Origin: Pectobacterium fontis | GTDB lineage: Bacteria; Pseudomonadota; Gammaproteobacteria; Enterobacterales; Enterobacteriaceae | Direction of reading: 5' to 3' | DNA: 59,684 nucleotides | NCBI RefSeq assembly: GCF_000803215.1 | Contig: NZ_JSXC01000017.1 | Coordinates: 1-59,684, forward strand | The notes under the pieces: generated by a model | Seen by the model: only the letters and a program-made list of their open reading frames with translations | The model's database searches: none | Told to the model about the DNA's origin: nothing | Shown here: one piece after another, positions 8,503 to 16,960 of the stretch | Numbering within the stretch: position 1 is the first letter of the stretch | Layout of the letters: every line of letters starts with the position of its first letter | Made by a program: the position numbers and the translations under genes

Positions 8503-9828
8503 CTATTTTGATGTCATCAAACGTTCCCGACGGCTGACACCCGCCATCAGCAGCGGCATCAGTAACAGTCCGATGCAGGCTGACGCTAACGCCAGTAGGG
8601 TAAAAAATCCCGACCATCCATAGTGTTGCAGCACCAGTGCTAACGGCCAGCCGGCCAGCGCTGCCCCCAGATAGGCAAACAACGCCAGAAAACCTGTCAC
8701 TGTACCTGCGGCATCCTTATGGCTGTATTCCGTCGCAGCCAGGCCGATCAACATCTGTGGTCCAAAAACAAAAAAACCGATACTGAAGAAACAGGCCGCG
8801 AGCAGCGAATAGTGGTGAATAGGTGCCAGCCACAGCGCGGTCATGGTTAAAAATAGTCCGAGTGCGAACAGCAAAATCATCGGTGCGCGTTGACCCCGAA
8901 ACAGCAGGTCCGATCCCCAACCCGCAAACAGCGCCCCCAGCAACCCGCCCAGTTCAAACAGCGACAGCGTCGCGTTCGCACTGAGCAGGTTGAAACCGTG
9001 GCTTTCCGATAGCCAGATGTTCCCCCAGTCATTCAGTGCGATACGAATCAGATACACCAGAATGTAGGAAACCCCGAGTAGCCAGATGGTGCGATTACGC
9101 AAAATGGCATCGCGCAGAATCTGTCGCATCGGCATCGGTGGGCTCTGCTGCTCCTGACGAAGCTCCAGTGCATCGCGCCGCCACTGGCCAACGCTAGGTA
9201 AGCCTTGCTGCTGTGGTTTGTCGCACAGTTGCCAACATAGCCACAGCCCGATAATAATCCCGATGATGCCCGGCACCAGCAGCGCCGCCTGCCATCCCCA
9301 TTCGGAGGCCAGATAGCCCGCCAGCAAGGGAACCGCGGCACCGCCGATATTGATCGACGTATTCCAGCATCCCCACCAGAGGCCGCGCTCATTACGCGAA
9401 TACCAACTGCTCAGCAGTCTGGCGCAAGGTGGCCACCCCCAACCTTGAAAAAAACCGTTCAGCGCCCAGACAATCAGCAAACCCGTGAGTGACTGGCAGT
9501 ACATGAACAGAATATTCAGTACGCCAGTAATCATCAGCCCGACGCCCATAAACCAGCGCACCTGAGAACGATCGCACACCATGCCGGAAATAAATTTGGA
9601 CGCGCCATAACAGAGATAAAACAGCGTCCCCAGCAGGCCGATATCGCCTTTGCTTAACCCTAACTCCAACTGCATCACCGGCATGACGAAGTTGATACTT
9701 TTACGCGTCAGGTAAAACGTGGCGTACCCGATGACCATGGAAATCAGTAACCGCGGTCGCCAGTAACGATAGCGTTGGCTGATCTGTGTCGGTGAAAGCT
9801 GTCCCGTTGGAAACATGGGTGCCTGCAT
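8503..9828 (-). CDS. uhpC: UhpC-type membrane sensor for sugar phosphate (MFS fold)
   Basis: A 441-residue major-facilitator protein of the organophosphate:phosphate antiporter family with twelve membrane segments. RYRYWRPRLLISMVIGYATF, FFQGWGWPPCARLLSSWYSR, WGCWNTSINIGGA, AINDWGN-type RIALNDWGNIWL and FFVFGPQMLIGLAA follow E. coli UhpC closely. UhpC acts as the receptor for external glucose-6-phosphate and activates UhpB rather than being the main importer. I chose the ATG at 9828 because GGAG lies six bases upstream and it gives UhpC-like length; an upstream in-frame start at 9888 would add 20 residues. UhpT is closely related, but position after uhpB and the UhpC-like motifs favour UhpC. 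No separate uhpT is present. Confidence 0.9.
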   Translation of the reverse strand: MQAPMFPTGQLSPTQISQRYRYWRPRLLISMVIGYATFYLTRKSINFVMPVMQLELGLSKGDIGLLGTLFYLCYGASKFISGMVCDRSQVRWFMGVGLMITGVLNILFMYCQSLTGLLIVWALNGFFQGWGWPPCARLLSSWYSRNERGLWWGCWNTSINIGGAAVPLLAGYLASEWGWQAALLVPGIIGIIIGLWLCWQLCDKPQQQGLPSVGQWRRDALELRQEQQSPPMPMRQILRDAILRNRTIWLLGVSYILVYLIRIALNDWGNIWLSESHGFNLLSANATLSLFELGGLLGALFAGWGSDLLFRGQRAPMILLFALGLFLTMTALWLAPIHHYSLLAACFFSIGFFVFGPQMLIGLAATEYSHKDAAGTVTGFLALFAYLGAALAGWPLALVLQHYGWSGFFTLLALASACIGLLLMPLLMAGVSRRERLMTSK

Positions 9829-9917
9829 AGGGTTCTCCGTCGCGTTGAGAGAAGAGTAGGAGGATGCGAGTGAAAAAGGATGAGACAAGGTTTTAGATGA
9901 CTAGGAATAATTCCTAG

Positions 9918-11495
9918 CTAGTTGTCTTTTTGTTTAAATTTTGTGGGCAAGTTAACAATTATGTGCGTGCCTCGGGGGGACGTTGGTTCCCCACTGGACG
10001 CCGCTTTCACTAACCAGTTCCCCCCCAGCGCCTGCACTCGCTCCTCAATGCCCCGCAGGCCGAAGCCACCGCTTGTCGGCTTCGTCCTGTCTTTTTGTGC
10101 GATACCGACGCCATTATCAATCACGTCGAGCGTAATCAGATCATCCTGTTGGGAGAGGCGAACCGTAATCTGCGTGGCGCTGGCGTGCTTGTTGATGTTA
10201 TTCAGCAACTCCTGCACCAGCCGATAAAGCGTGAAAACCACCACGTCATCGCGAGGCGGCGTGGGAAGCTGATAATCCAACTGAAACTGAATACCGCGAG
10301 CAGCGAAGGCAAACTCATCCGCCAGGTGATGCAGTGCTTTATCCAGCACCATTTCATCCAGTACCGGTGGGCGTAGTTGGCGCAGAAGCTGGCGTGTGGT
10401 GTGGTGGATGCGTCGCGACAGCTCGCTGATTTGTCCGGCGGCATGCTGAGCTGCATCGGTTGGCGCACTGTGTTTTACCAGCATAGCCTGAATCTGAATG
10501 GCGGTGATGTTCTGGCCGATATCATCGTGCAGCTCGCGCGCGATGTCTTTGCGCACCGCCTCTTCAGTATGGATGATGCGCTCCATGAGCCGCCGTCGGG
10601 TTTTCAACTCTTGTTCCAATTGGTGGCGGTAACGTTGAAGTCGCTGTGCCAGTTGCTGCTGACGACTGATGGCGATCCCCAATCCAATACCGAGCAGCGC
10701 TTGCGTAGAGAGAAAGAGTTCCAGTTCGCGCAGGTCGCCGAAAGCACCGCTCACCTGACGAGTAACGGTAATCATCAGGCTGCCGAGTACGGCAGAGAGC
10801 ACGCCGCCTTGCCAGCCGAATTTATACGCCATCATCACATTAGGTAGAAAAACGAAGATCAGCAGCAGGCGTTCCATCTCGGGAGTAAATGCCATTTGCA
10901 GGCAAACACCGATAGAAAAAAACAGCGAACACCAGATCAGCAGCGAGGTGCGCAGGGGCGGATCGGGGATCTCCTGTGCCAGTAGCGTCTGCAAGTGCTG
11001 TTGTTTGATGTATTCGTACAATAGATAAATGAATGGAATCAGCAGGACACCACCGGTAAATGTTGCCAGTAGCGTTTGTGTCAGTTGCGTATCTAGCCAG
11101 GGGCCAATGGCGATGCCGTGCAGGATTGTGTTGAGTGTCAATGCCGCCAGCAGCAGTATGAGGCGTTGCCAATACAGCGTGTAGCGATGCCAAATTTTAT
11201 GCGTAATAAGCGCCGGAATCAGGCTGAGAAAGGGGGAAAGCAGAAGTAACGAACGTGTGATGAGCTGTTCGCTGACAAGCCAACTCTGAATCGCAATTTC
11301 TGAAAGCAGCAAGTTTGGCCAGTATTTTCGCGGTAGCAAAATCAGTAGCGCCAATCGTAGCCCCTGCGGCAACAGCAACGCCGCCTGCTGGCCGTTGTTG
11401 CTCAAATAGAAGCTGATGGTCCACAGCGCCAGCCAGGTCAGGCTGTAGAAAAAGGCCAGAAACAGCGTCATGCCGATGACGTGCAGGCGACGCAT
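9918..11495 (-). CDS. uhpB: Sensor histidine kinase UhpB
   Basis: The 525-residue kinase has an N-terminal half with about eight membrane segments (MASE1 domain, residues about 5-290). It is followed by a coiled linker, a HisKA_3 dimerisation/phosphoacceptor region with the His in KDIARELHDDIGQNITAIQIQ, and a C-terminal HATPase domain (N-box ELLNNINKHA, G1 box DVIDNGVGI, G2 GGFGLRGIEERV). It should phosphorylate UhpA when UhpC senses external sugar phosphate. It starts 3 bp after uhpA, so the two are translationally linked. It is slightly longer than E. coli UhpB (500). No damaged motif is visible. Confidence 0.93.
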   Translation of the reverse strand: MRRLHVIGMTLFLAFFYSLTWLALWTISFYLSNNGQQAALLLPQGLRLALLILLPRKYWPNLLLSEIAIQSWLVSEQLITRSLLLLSPFLSLIPALITHKIWHRYTLYWQRLILLLAALTLNTILHGIAIGPWLDTQLTQTLLATFTGGVLLIPFIYLLYEYIKQQHLQTLLAQEIPDPPLRTSLLIWCSLFFSIGVCLQMAFTPEMERLLLIFVFLPNVMMAYKFGWQGGVLSAVLGSLMITVTRQVSGAFGDLRELELFLSTQALLGIGLGIAISRQQQLAQRLQRYRHQLEQELKTRRRLMERIIHTEEAVRKDIARELHDDIGQNITAIQIQAMLVKHSAPTDAAQHAAGQISELSRRIHHTTRQLLRQLRPPVLDEMVLDKALHHLADEFAFAARGIQFQLDYQLPTPPRDDVVVFTLYRLVQELLNNINKHASATQITVRLSQQDDLITLDVIDNGVGIAQKDRTKPTSGGFGLRGIEERVQALGGNWLVKAASSGEPTSPRGTHIIVNLPTKFKQKDN

Positions 11496-11498
11496 GGT

Positions 11499-12128
11499 CT
11501 ATTTTCCTGCGAGTAACTGGTGTTGCAGCGCAAAGTGAACCAGCTCTACCGTGGAGTCACATTGCAATTTGCTCAGAATATTCGCACGGTGAACGTGAAC
11601 CGTCTTATGGCTGAGCGCGAGCTGTTCGGCGATGCTTTTCACACTAACTCCGTTGATCAGCAGGCTGAAGATTTCCCGCTCGCGTGGGGTCAGCGCCAGT
11701 AATTCCTTCGGTGGCTGCTGCTGGTGGCGAATGGCGTGCAAAGCATCGGCACACAAATAAAGGCCGCCGCTGCTGACCACACGAACCGCCTGCACTAACT
11801 CTTCAGGGCCACAGCGTTTTGTGAGATAGCCACCCGCTCCCGCGTCCAGTGCGCTTTGTACAAACGCGGTGGTGTCATAGATACTCAGAATAATGGCGCG
11901 AAAATGGGGGCGCTGCTGACGCAGGCGAGTTAATAACGACAGGCCGCTTTCATCCGGCATGGCAATATCAATAACGGCAACGTCAATCGGTTGTTTGAGT
12001 AGATGCGGCCACGCCTGCGCTGCTGACGCATATTGTCCAACGACCTGAATGTCATTTTCTAAAGCCAGAAGCTGTGCAAAGCCAGACCGTACAACGATGT
12101 GATCGTCAACCAATGCCACATTAATCAT
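11499..12128 (-). CDS. uhpA: Response regulator UhpA (NarL/FixJ family)
   Basis: The 209-residue regulator has a receiver domain with acidic pocket D8-D9, phosphoacceptor D54 (VIDIAMPDESG) and Lys in YLTKRCG. The C-terminal LuxR-type helix-turn-helix (LTPREREIFSLLINGVSVKSIAEQLALSHKTVHVHRANILSKL) binds DNA. In E. coli phospho-UhpA activates uhpT; here the likely target is the promoter of its own run, which includes afuABC. I chose the ATG at 12128 (MINVALVDDH) because it matches the family N-terminus; an in-frame start at 12182 adds 18 unrelated residues. It is the first gene of the minus-strand run, so the operon promoter lies in 12129-12230. I could not pick out a clear UhpA site. Confidence 0.92.
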   Translation of the reverse strand: MINVALVDDHIVVRSGFAQLLALENDIQVVGQYASAAQAWPHLLKQPIDVAVIDIAMPDESGLSLLTRLRQQRPHFRAIILSIYDTTAFVQSALDAGAGGYLTKRCGPEELVQAVRVVSSGGLYLCADALHAIRHQQQPPKELLALTPREREIFSLLINGVSVKSIAEQLALSHKTVHVHRANILSKLQCDSTVELVHFALQHQLLAGK

Positions 12129-12227
12129 GGTTTTGTCATGTGAATGTTGAGCTATCAAAGTTCCATAATGCGGCGGAATCAAGGGGCGAGCAATAGCAGA
12201 TCGCTAAAATGGAATCGGCTTAACAGA

Positions 12228-12331
12228 TATACCCACCATACTTCACGTTGCCTACGTGACTCGGCACACTTATGTGTACCTCGCCCCATTGGCGTTAACG
12301 TTTTGTCCTGAAGCTCGAATTATTTAAAGGG
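12228..12331. repeat. Dispersed intergenic repeat, copy 1
   Basis: It begins TATACCCACCATACTTCACG and ends with CCTGAAGCTCGAATTATTTA. The two ends are inverted-repeat-like relative to copies elsewhere (12662, 13435, 24501 in opposite orientation). No coding capacity. It lies just upstream of uhpA. Confidence 0.65.
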
Positions 12332-12424
12332 GGGCAGCACACGAATTTAATGCCAGCTAAAGACGGTGTTCTTATTGCTGATAACGTGTCGCCGTCAGTG
12401 AAATGGTTGGGGGAAAAGGTCTAT

Positions 12425-12643
12425 TTACCTATTTTTTCGGCATAAAAATTTATCTTTTATTACGCCGTCAAAGAAACGACCTTTAGAGACGACAGCGTCA
12501 GAAATGAACTTTTTATAGATAGATTCAGGGACGCCAACATATTGATAGATATCTTTATTATGAAACGCTATTTCAAGGGTATGTGTCTTGGGATCATACC
12601 CAATGGAATCAATTCGTGATGATGAAACCTGTTGTCGCTGCAA
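12425..12643 (-). CDS. KTSC-domain small protein
   Basis: A 72-residue protein that is almost entirely a KTSC domain (SSRIDSIGYDPKTHTLEIAF, YQYVGVPESIYKKFISDA, KGRFFDGVIKDKF). In this family, stand-alone copies are small cytoplasmic proteins of unknown function, and the domain also occurs fused to nucleic-acid enzymes. The start is a TTG: GGGGAGG lies about eight bases upstream and no ATG is available in frame. It sits between two copies of the dispersed repeat (12228 and 12662), so it may have travelled with or been isolated by them. Function cannot be assigned. Confidence 0.75.
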   Translation of the reverse strand: MQRQQVSSSRIDSIGYDPKTHTLEIAFHNKDIYQYVGVPESIYKKFISDAVVSKGRFFDGVIKDKFLCRKNR

Positions 12644-12661
12644 TGCTTGATCCTCCCCTGT

Positions 12662-12742
12662 CTATACCCGCCATACTTTACGTTGTCTGTACGTTGTTAG
12701 GAACGTTAACGTCTTGTCCTGAAACTCGCATGATTCAGGGTA
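12662..12742. repeat. Dispersed intergenic repeat, copy 2
   Basis: Starts TATACCCGCCATACTTTACG and ends TCCTGAAACTCGCATGATTC plus AGGGTA. It is the same family as copies at 12228, 13435 and 24501, but with a shorter interior. It lies just upstream of the KTSC gene. Confidence 0.65.
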
Positions 12743-12745
12743 CAA

Positions 12746-13184
12746 AATAAGCTCAAACTATAAAAATTCATCGCATGACACATTGTTGACGATCATGCTT
12801 ATTTATTGAATATGTATCAAATTTCTGGCGGATTGGTTAGTGAAATCGGTGATTTATCGTTTTAATGCTGTGAATTTGTTCAATTAAGGCGGATTTATCT
12901 GTATGGCTAGAGGAATGATGCAAATCTGCTGTGATAAATTGCGGCTATTCTTTTTCAGATGTCACCCGAAGTGTCGGGTTGCAATAAGAGACAACATGGT
13001 GACTCTGACGCTTATTCGCTCCAGTTTCTGCCCTTGGCTTTGGCCTGATAATGATATTTACTGACAGGGAAGGGCAACATGGCGTTGTTAAAAATAAATG
13101 GAATAGACATTTCACGTCGGTACTATCATGCATGGTAACTTAATGATAATACTGGTTTTATGTTAGAAGCGTTGTTGAGATAAA
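12746..13184. other. Non-coding AT-rich stretch upstream of dsrB
   Basis: I see no convincing gene here; a 62-codon minus-strand frame at 12945-13133 lacks a ribosome site and family features. In E. coli the small RNA DsrA is encoded beside dsrB, but I find no DsrA-like sequence or stem series by eye. The AT-rich part near 13130-13185 presumably holds the dsrB promoter. Confidence 0.5.
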
Positions 13185-13187
13185 TTG

Positions 13188-13391
13188 ATGAAAGTTCATG
13201 ATCTGGTTACGGTTAAAACCGATGGGAACACGCGCCGGGAAGGGACGGTTCTGGCAGTGGAAACGTTTCAGGAAGGGATAATGTATTTGGTTGCATTAAA
13301 AGATTATCCAGCAGGTATCTGGTTTTTTAATGAAGTTGATAGCAAAGATGGTACGTTTGTTGAACCGAAGGTGTTGCAGGAAAAAGAGTGA
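13188..13391 (+). CDS. dsrB: DsrB family small protein
   Basis: A 67-residue protein that closely follows E. coli DsrB (MKVxDx[37 protein letters not shown]). DsrB is a conserved enterobacterial protein of unknown function, named for its place beside the dsrA small RNA and rcsA and reported to be stationary-phase controlled in E. coli. I chose the ATG at 13188 (MKVHDL) over a TTG one codon upstream because it matches the family start; the ribosome site (GAGA) is weak. Here it lies near flhDC rather than after fliR, and rcsA is not next to it. Confidence 0.85.
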   Translation: MKVHDLVTVKTDGNTRREGTVLAVETFQEGIMYLVALKDYPAGIWFFNEVDSKDGTFVEPKVLQEKE

Positions 13392-13434
13392 CACTGCTAC
13401 GCGCGTATGGCTCAGATGAGCCCTGCGCGCAGTC

Positions 13435-13607
13435 ATATCCACCATACTTCCAATTACATGTGCGGTGGATTTTTTCAATATCCAGTTCGTTGCAAACCGC
13501 GTTCAGATTTATTCTCTGTCGGTTTGTTAACCCGGTCACAGACTGGAATAGACCGGGGATTCATACGCTTGCAGCCTTCCTGAAACTCGAATTATTCAGG
13601 GGATATA
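13435..13607. repeat. Dispersed intergenic repeat, copy 3
   Basis: Begins ATATCCACCATACTTCCAAT and ends CTTGCAGCCTTCCTGAAACT then CGAATTATTCAGGGGATAT. It is longer than the other copies (about 170 bp) because its middle carries extra sequence. It fills most of the gap between dsrB and the convergent chemoreceptor gene. Confidence 0.65.
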
Positions 13608-13621
13608 TTTTAGACCCACGA

Positions 13622-15340
13622 TTAGAACGTTTCCCAGTTGCCGTTATCCACGCGCTGGTGGGATAGAGCGGGTGATGAACGATCCTTGGCAATCAGTGCG
13701 TTTGGTCGAATAGGGGCGGAATGACCACCGGATAAATGGCTGGATAACTTAAAGGTTGCAACTGCACGAGTCAACAATGCTGCTTGCTCTTCCAGGGATG
13801 CCGCAGCGGCGCTGGCTTCCTGAACAAGTGCGGCATTTTGCTGTGTCACGCTGTCCATTTCAGATATCGCCTGGCCGACCTGCGTAATCCCTCGGCTTTG
13901 TTCGTCAGAAGCGGAAGCAATCTCCCCCATAATGTCGGTGACGTTCGTGACGGCGTCGACGATCTCTTTCATTGTCTGGCCTGCGTTATCAACCAGAACA
14001 GATCCACTACTGACTAGGCTGACGGATTCGGATATCAGCGTCTCTATCTCTTTTGCTGCTTGCGCGCTACGCTGTGCGAGACTGCGAACCTCACTTGCGA
14101 CGACAGCAAAACCGCGGCCTTGTTCTCCTGCTCTGGCGGCTTCAACGGCCGCATTCAGTGCCAGGATATTCGTTTGGAAAGCGATGCTGTTAATCACGCT
14201 GGTAATCTCAGATATTTTCTTTGAACTACCCGAAATACTGTTCATCGTGTTGATAACGTTTGTGACGATCTCGCCACCTTGTCTCGCTTTCCCTGATGCA
14301 TTGGCTGCAAGTTGGCTGGCGTGGTGTGCATTTTCTGAGTTTTGCTTCACGGTGGCAGTGAGTTGCTCCATGCTTGCCGCTGTCTGCTCAAGCGAGGCAG
14401 CCTGTTGTTCGGTTCGCGAGGAAAGGTCTGTGTTACCGGATGAGATCTCCGTCGAGCCTTGATAAATCGCGTCTGCGCTTTCCCTAACGGTAGTCACGGT
14501 AGTGACGAGGGAAGACTGCATTTGTTGAACGTTGCTAGCTAGCGTGCCAACTTCATTCCGACCATAATGATCTGCCGTTTGAGTCAAATCGCCCTGTGCA
14601 ATGCGCTGAATTTTCAGCACCAACTGAGTCATTGGTTTTATGAGGATCCGGCGAACCAGGAAGAATGTCAAAAGCGTTAAAATGGTGGCCAGAGCAAAAC
14701 TCCCTCCCATCAACGAATAGCCAAGTAGTGCATTTTTATGCGCGGTTTCGTTTAATTCTTTTGCTCTCTGTGTACGGTAATCCACTGCCTTGAGCAAGAA
14801 TTCGTTATAGGCCAAATCTAACACTCGGGTTTCTTCAGACTCAAGGGTGATAACTTCTTCAAACAGGCCCTGTTTTGCCGCAGTCATCATCAGCATGAGG
14901 CCTTGATTGATATAAGCGTCATAGGATTTGCGTAGATCTCCATCCAATGCCATATCCTGAGGGGTTTTAATTGGCCGATCTTCATAGATAAGGAATGCTT
15001 TTTTTGACTGTTCCAGACGCTGCTCGGCTTGTTTCAGGTTGTCATTAAAGACCTGAGAATCGCCAATACGTGCCGCCGCCGCCGCCTGAATTAACAGCAG
15101 ACGTGCGGTACGAAGGTGGTTGGCGCTGTTTGTGATCCCCATTCGGGTATCGATTTCTTGTGTTACGTCATCTAATGACTGATTGCTGCTTTGCAAAAAG
15201 TAGCTGGATGTGCCGATAGATGCTGCGAATAACAGCATAATACCACCCAGAATAATGATGAATAAGGGAACTAGCCGTAAATTGCTCAGTATGCCAGCGG
15301 CGACATGCTGATCGGACCTTGAAGTTATTTTCATATCCAT
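13622..15340 (-). CDS. Methyl-accepting chemotaxis protein
   Basis: A 572-residue transmembrane chemoreceptor. TM1 is at about residues 22-50 ([20 protein letters not shown]), followed by a periplasmic four-helix-bundle sensor (about 55-205), TM2 (about 207-230), a HAMP domain ([20 protein letters not shown]) and a long cytoplasmic signalling hairpin with the invariant tip [20 protein letters not shown] and methylation helices containing [20 protein letters not shown]. It ends in NWETF, the pentapeptide that tethers CheR and CheB, so it is a major-receptor type like Tar/Tsr. The sensor domain gives no ligand. A second nearby Met (MKITS) could be the true start. A sigma28-like promoter lies about 110 bp upstream. 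Confidence 0.93.
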   Translation of the reverse strand: MDMKITSRSDQHVAAGILSNLRLVPLFIIILGGIMLLFAASIGTSSYFLQSSNQSLDDVTQEIDTRMGITNSANHLRTARLLLIQAAAAARIGDSQVFNDNLKQAEQRLEQSKKAFLIYEDRPIKTPQDMALDGDLRKSYDAYINQGLMLMMTAAKQGLFEEVITLESEETRVLDLAYNEFLLKAVDYRTQRAKELNETAHKNALLGYSLMGGSFALATILTLLTFFLVRRILIKPMTQLVLKIQRIAQGDLTQTADHYGRNEVGTLASNVQQMQSSLVTTVTTVRESADAIYQGSTEISSGNTDLSSRTEQQAASLEQTAASMEQLTATVKQNSENAHHASQLAANASGKARQGGEIVTNVINTMNSISGSSKKISEITSVINSIAFQTNILALNAAVEAARAGEQGRGFAVVASEVRSLAQRSAQAAKEIETLISESVSLVSSGSVLVDNAGQTMKEIVDAVTNVTDIMGEIASASDEQSRGITQVGQAISEMDSVTQQNAALVQEASAAAASLEEQAALLTRAVATFKLSSHLSGGHSAPIRPNALIAKDRSSPALSHQRVDNGNWETF

Positions 15341-15453
15341 TCGCTCATTCTCAGAAAATTATGATTTACCATGCCACTGGCAGCGGCATCAGCATTTAGG
15401 TTTTAGTGCCTACTAAAATGGTAATCAATTAGCTAAACAACCAATGTAAAAGA

Positions 15454-15479
15454 TAATCGGCAGATATTGAGAAACTTTA
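15454..15479 (-). promoter_or_regulatory. Sigma28-like promoter of the chemoreceptor at 13622
   Basis: On the minus strand TAAAGTTT is followed by GCCGATTA after 10 bases, one short of the usual 11. The -35 is a perfect match to the FliA consensus and the -10 has one change. Its position about 110 bp before the start fits late-class expression. Confidence 0.6.
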
Positions 15480-15539
15480 ATCAAATTCGGTGAGATCCCG
15501 ATCACGTTTTTAACTCTTTAAAAAGAAAAGAGAATTTCG

Positions 15540-16112
15540 TGAGTATAAATTATACAAACTGTTTCATATTGCAGAGGAAGATATTCCCGGGAAACTTGTT
15601 TTTGCTGGTTATCGCTTTGCATTTTCCGGGTTGCTATTGCTGATATTAGCAGAGATAAGTGGTCGTTCTATTGGACGTTTCCAACGTGGGCAGTTAGTTC
15701 AATTAACCATGCTGGGAATATTTCAGACATCATTGCAGTATATTTTTTTCTACATCGGTTTGGCTTATACCACAGGTGTTAAATATTCGATCATGAATGC
15801 AACCAGTACTTTTTTAGCGTGCTGCTTGCTCATGGTTTATACAAGAATGATAGATTAAATATCAACAAGATAATCGGTTGTCTGTTAGGTTTCGCTGGTG
15901 TGATGGCCGTTAATATCAACAGAAATGGAATGAATATCGGGTTCACGCTGTTAGGCGATGGGTTCGTTGTTATTGCACTATTTAATTTTCTTATTCCCGA
16001 GTCCAGTACACTGTTATTCGCGCTATTTTTTAATGAAAGTATCCTGGAGTGGAAATATTTCTTTGCACTCATCCTGGTATGTCAGGTATTTGGTTGGTTA
16101 ACTGCATGGTAA
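15540..16112 (+). pseudogene. Decayed EamA/DMT-family transporter
   Basis: Two frames together give pieces of a drug/metabolite transporter: FAGYRFAFSGLLLLILAE, QTSLQYIFFYIGLAYTTGVK and SIMNATSTF in one frame to a stop at 15858, then after a frameshift near 15825 GLYKNDRLNINKIIGCLLGF, AGVMAVNINRNGMNIGF and, after an apparent internal loss of some 60-80 residues, the terminal segment LIPESSTLLFALFFNESILE. The N-terminal start region is also damaged. EamA proteins have ten membrane helices in two repeats; what remains is about 60 percent of one. It lies directly upstream of the flhDC regulatory region and is presumably not translated into a working carrier. Confidence 0.8.
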
Positions 16113-16624
16113 AAAAGTGATTGATGACCACTTCTATAATGCAACAATGCAACCCGCATGTTGTCCTGAGTACGAATTCTGTCACGCGATGTTCGAGAGC
16201 GTTGAAGCTTATACGTTAGGAGCGTATGACTTCACGCTAGCTGGGCGGTAATCAATCTGCTAATTCTTTTAATATCAATGTAATAATCCCTTATCTATCT
16301 TTTCATTGCTACATTTATATCGTCGCAACTGTTAAACAGTGGTTTGGCAAGAGATCAATCAATTTTGCTCCAGAACAGGCAGCCAAGAGTTTTTTTGGGG
16401 AAAAAGTGTAAGTTTCTCGTGAAAGGTATAGACTTACATAGCTACATCTATCTGGATGTGTAATCGAATTTTTTTGATAACTATCATTTAGATAGCAGTA
16501 AAATTGTTTCTTTTTTATTATTTTCATTGTTCTTTTTTGTAACGCACCACCTGCGTTTTTGGCTGAAAAATAAGCATTGAAATGATCTGACTGAGCATGA
16601 GCTGATGTATAATGCTTTCATTTG
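16113..16624. other. Non-coding stretch upstream of the flhDC control region
   Basis: I see no gene here. A 70-codon minus-strand frame at 16315-16527 has no ribosome site or recognisable features. The sequence near 16146-16185 (GTTGTCCTGAGTACGAATTC) weakly resembles the end of the dispersed repeat and may be a degenerate piece. Confidence 0.5.
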
Positions 16625-16640
16625 TGTGATGTGTGTCACA
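16625..16640 (+). promoter_or_regulatory. CRP-cAMP site upstream of flhDC
   Basis: TGTGA-N6-TCACA is a perfect match to the CRP core, flanked by T/A (TTTG... and ...TAAT). It lies about 320 bp upstream of the flhD start. In E. coli CRP activates flhDC from an upstream site, so the same catabolite control is likely here. Confidence 0.85.
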
Positions 16641-16960
16641 TAATGGCTAAAATCATTCTTCAGTTGCGTTGTATATGTTACGGATTAGGCGGTACAGTTG
16701 CCTTGCTTTAGGATTAATCCTATTCTGTCGTTGGGGTGAGTCTTTGGTGTAGGACTAGAAAGCAACAGATGAACTGGTTTGTCGAGTGATACGTAAAGTT
16801 GGCAACGTAACGGTTGTCCTAATAAAAAATGATAAAGTAGTAACTCGCAGTATCTGGCACCGATAGTTTTTATGCCATCAATGGAGAGTGATTTTCGAAC
16901 TGGGCGATATGGTCTATCACCTAACTTATGTTTTAAACATAGCCTGTCGGGATGGGAAAT
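16641..16960 (+). promoter_or_regulatory. flhDC promoter region and long leader
   Basis: About 320 bp separate the CRP site from flhD with no gene between. The flhDC transcription start is expected roughly 60-75 bp after the CRP site, which would leave a leader of about 250 bases, comparable to the long regulated flhDC leader of E. coli. I could not name a -10/-35 pair with confidence. Confidence 0.5.

Noticed and set aside
12746..13184. DsrA-like small RNA beside dsrB
   Set aside because: No sequence resembling DsrA or a matching stem series was seen; adjacency to dsrB alone is not evidence.
16146..16190. Possible fifth copy of the dispersed repeat
   Set aside because: Only a short CCTGAGTACGAATTC-like piece resembles one end; the other end is not present.
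16845..16870. Possible sigma28 -10 (ACCGATAG) upstream of flhD
   Set aside because: The sequence 11 bases upstream (GTAACTCG) does not match a -35, and flhDC is a class 1 operon not driven by FliA.
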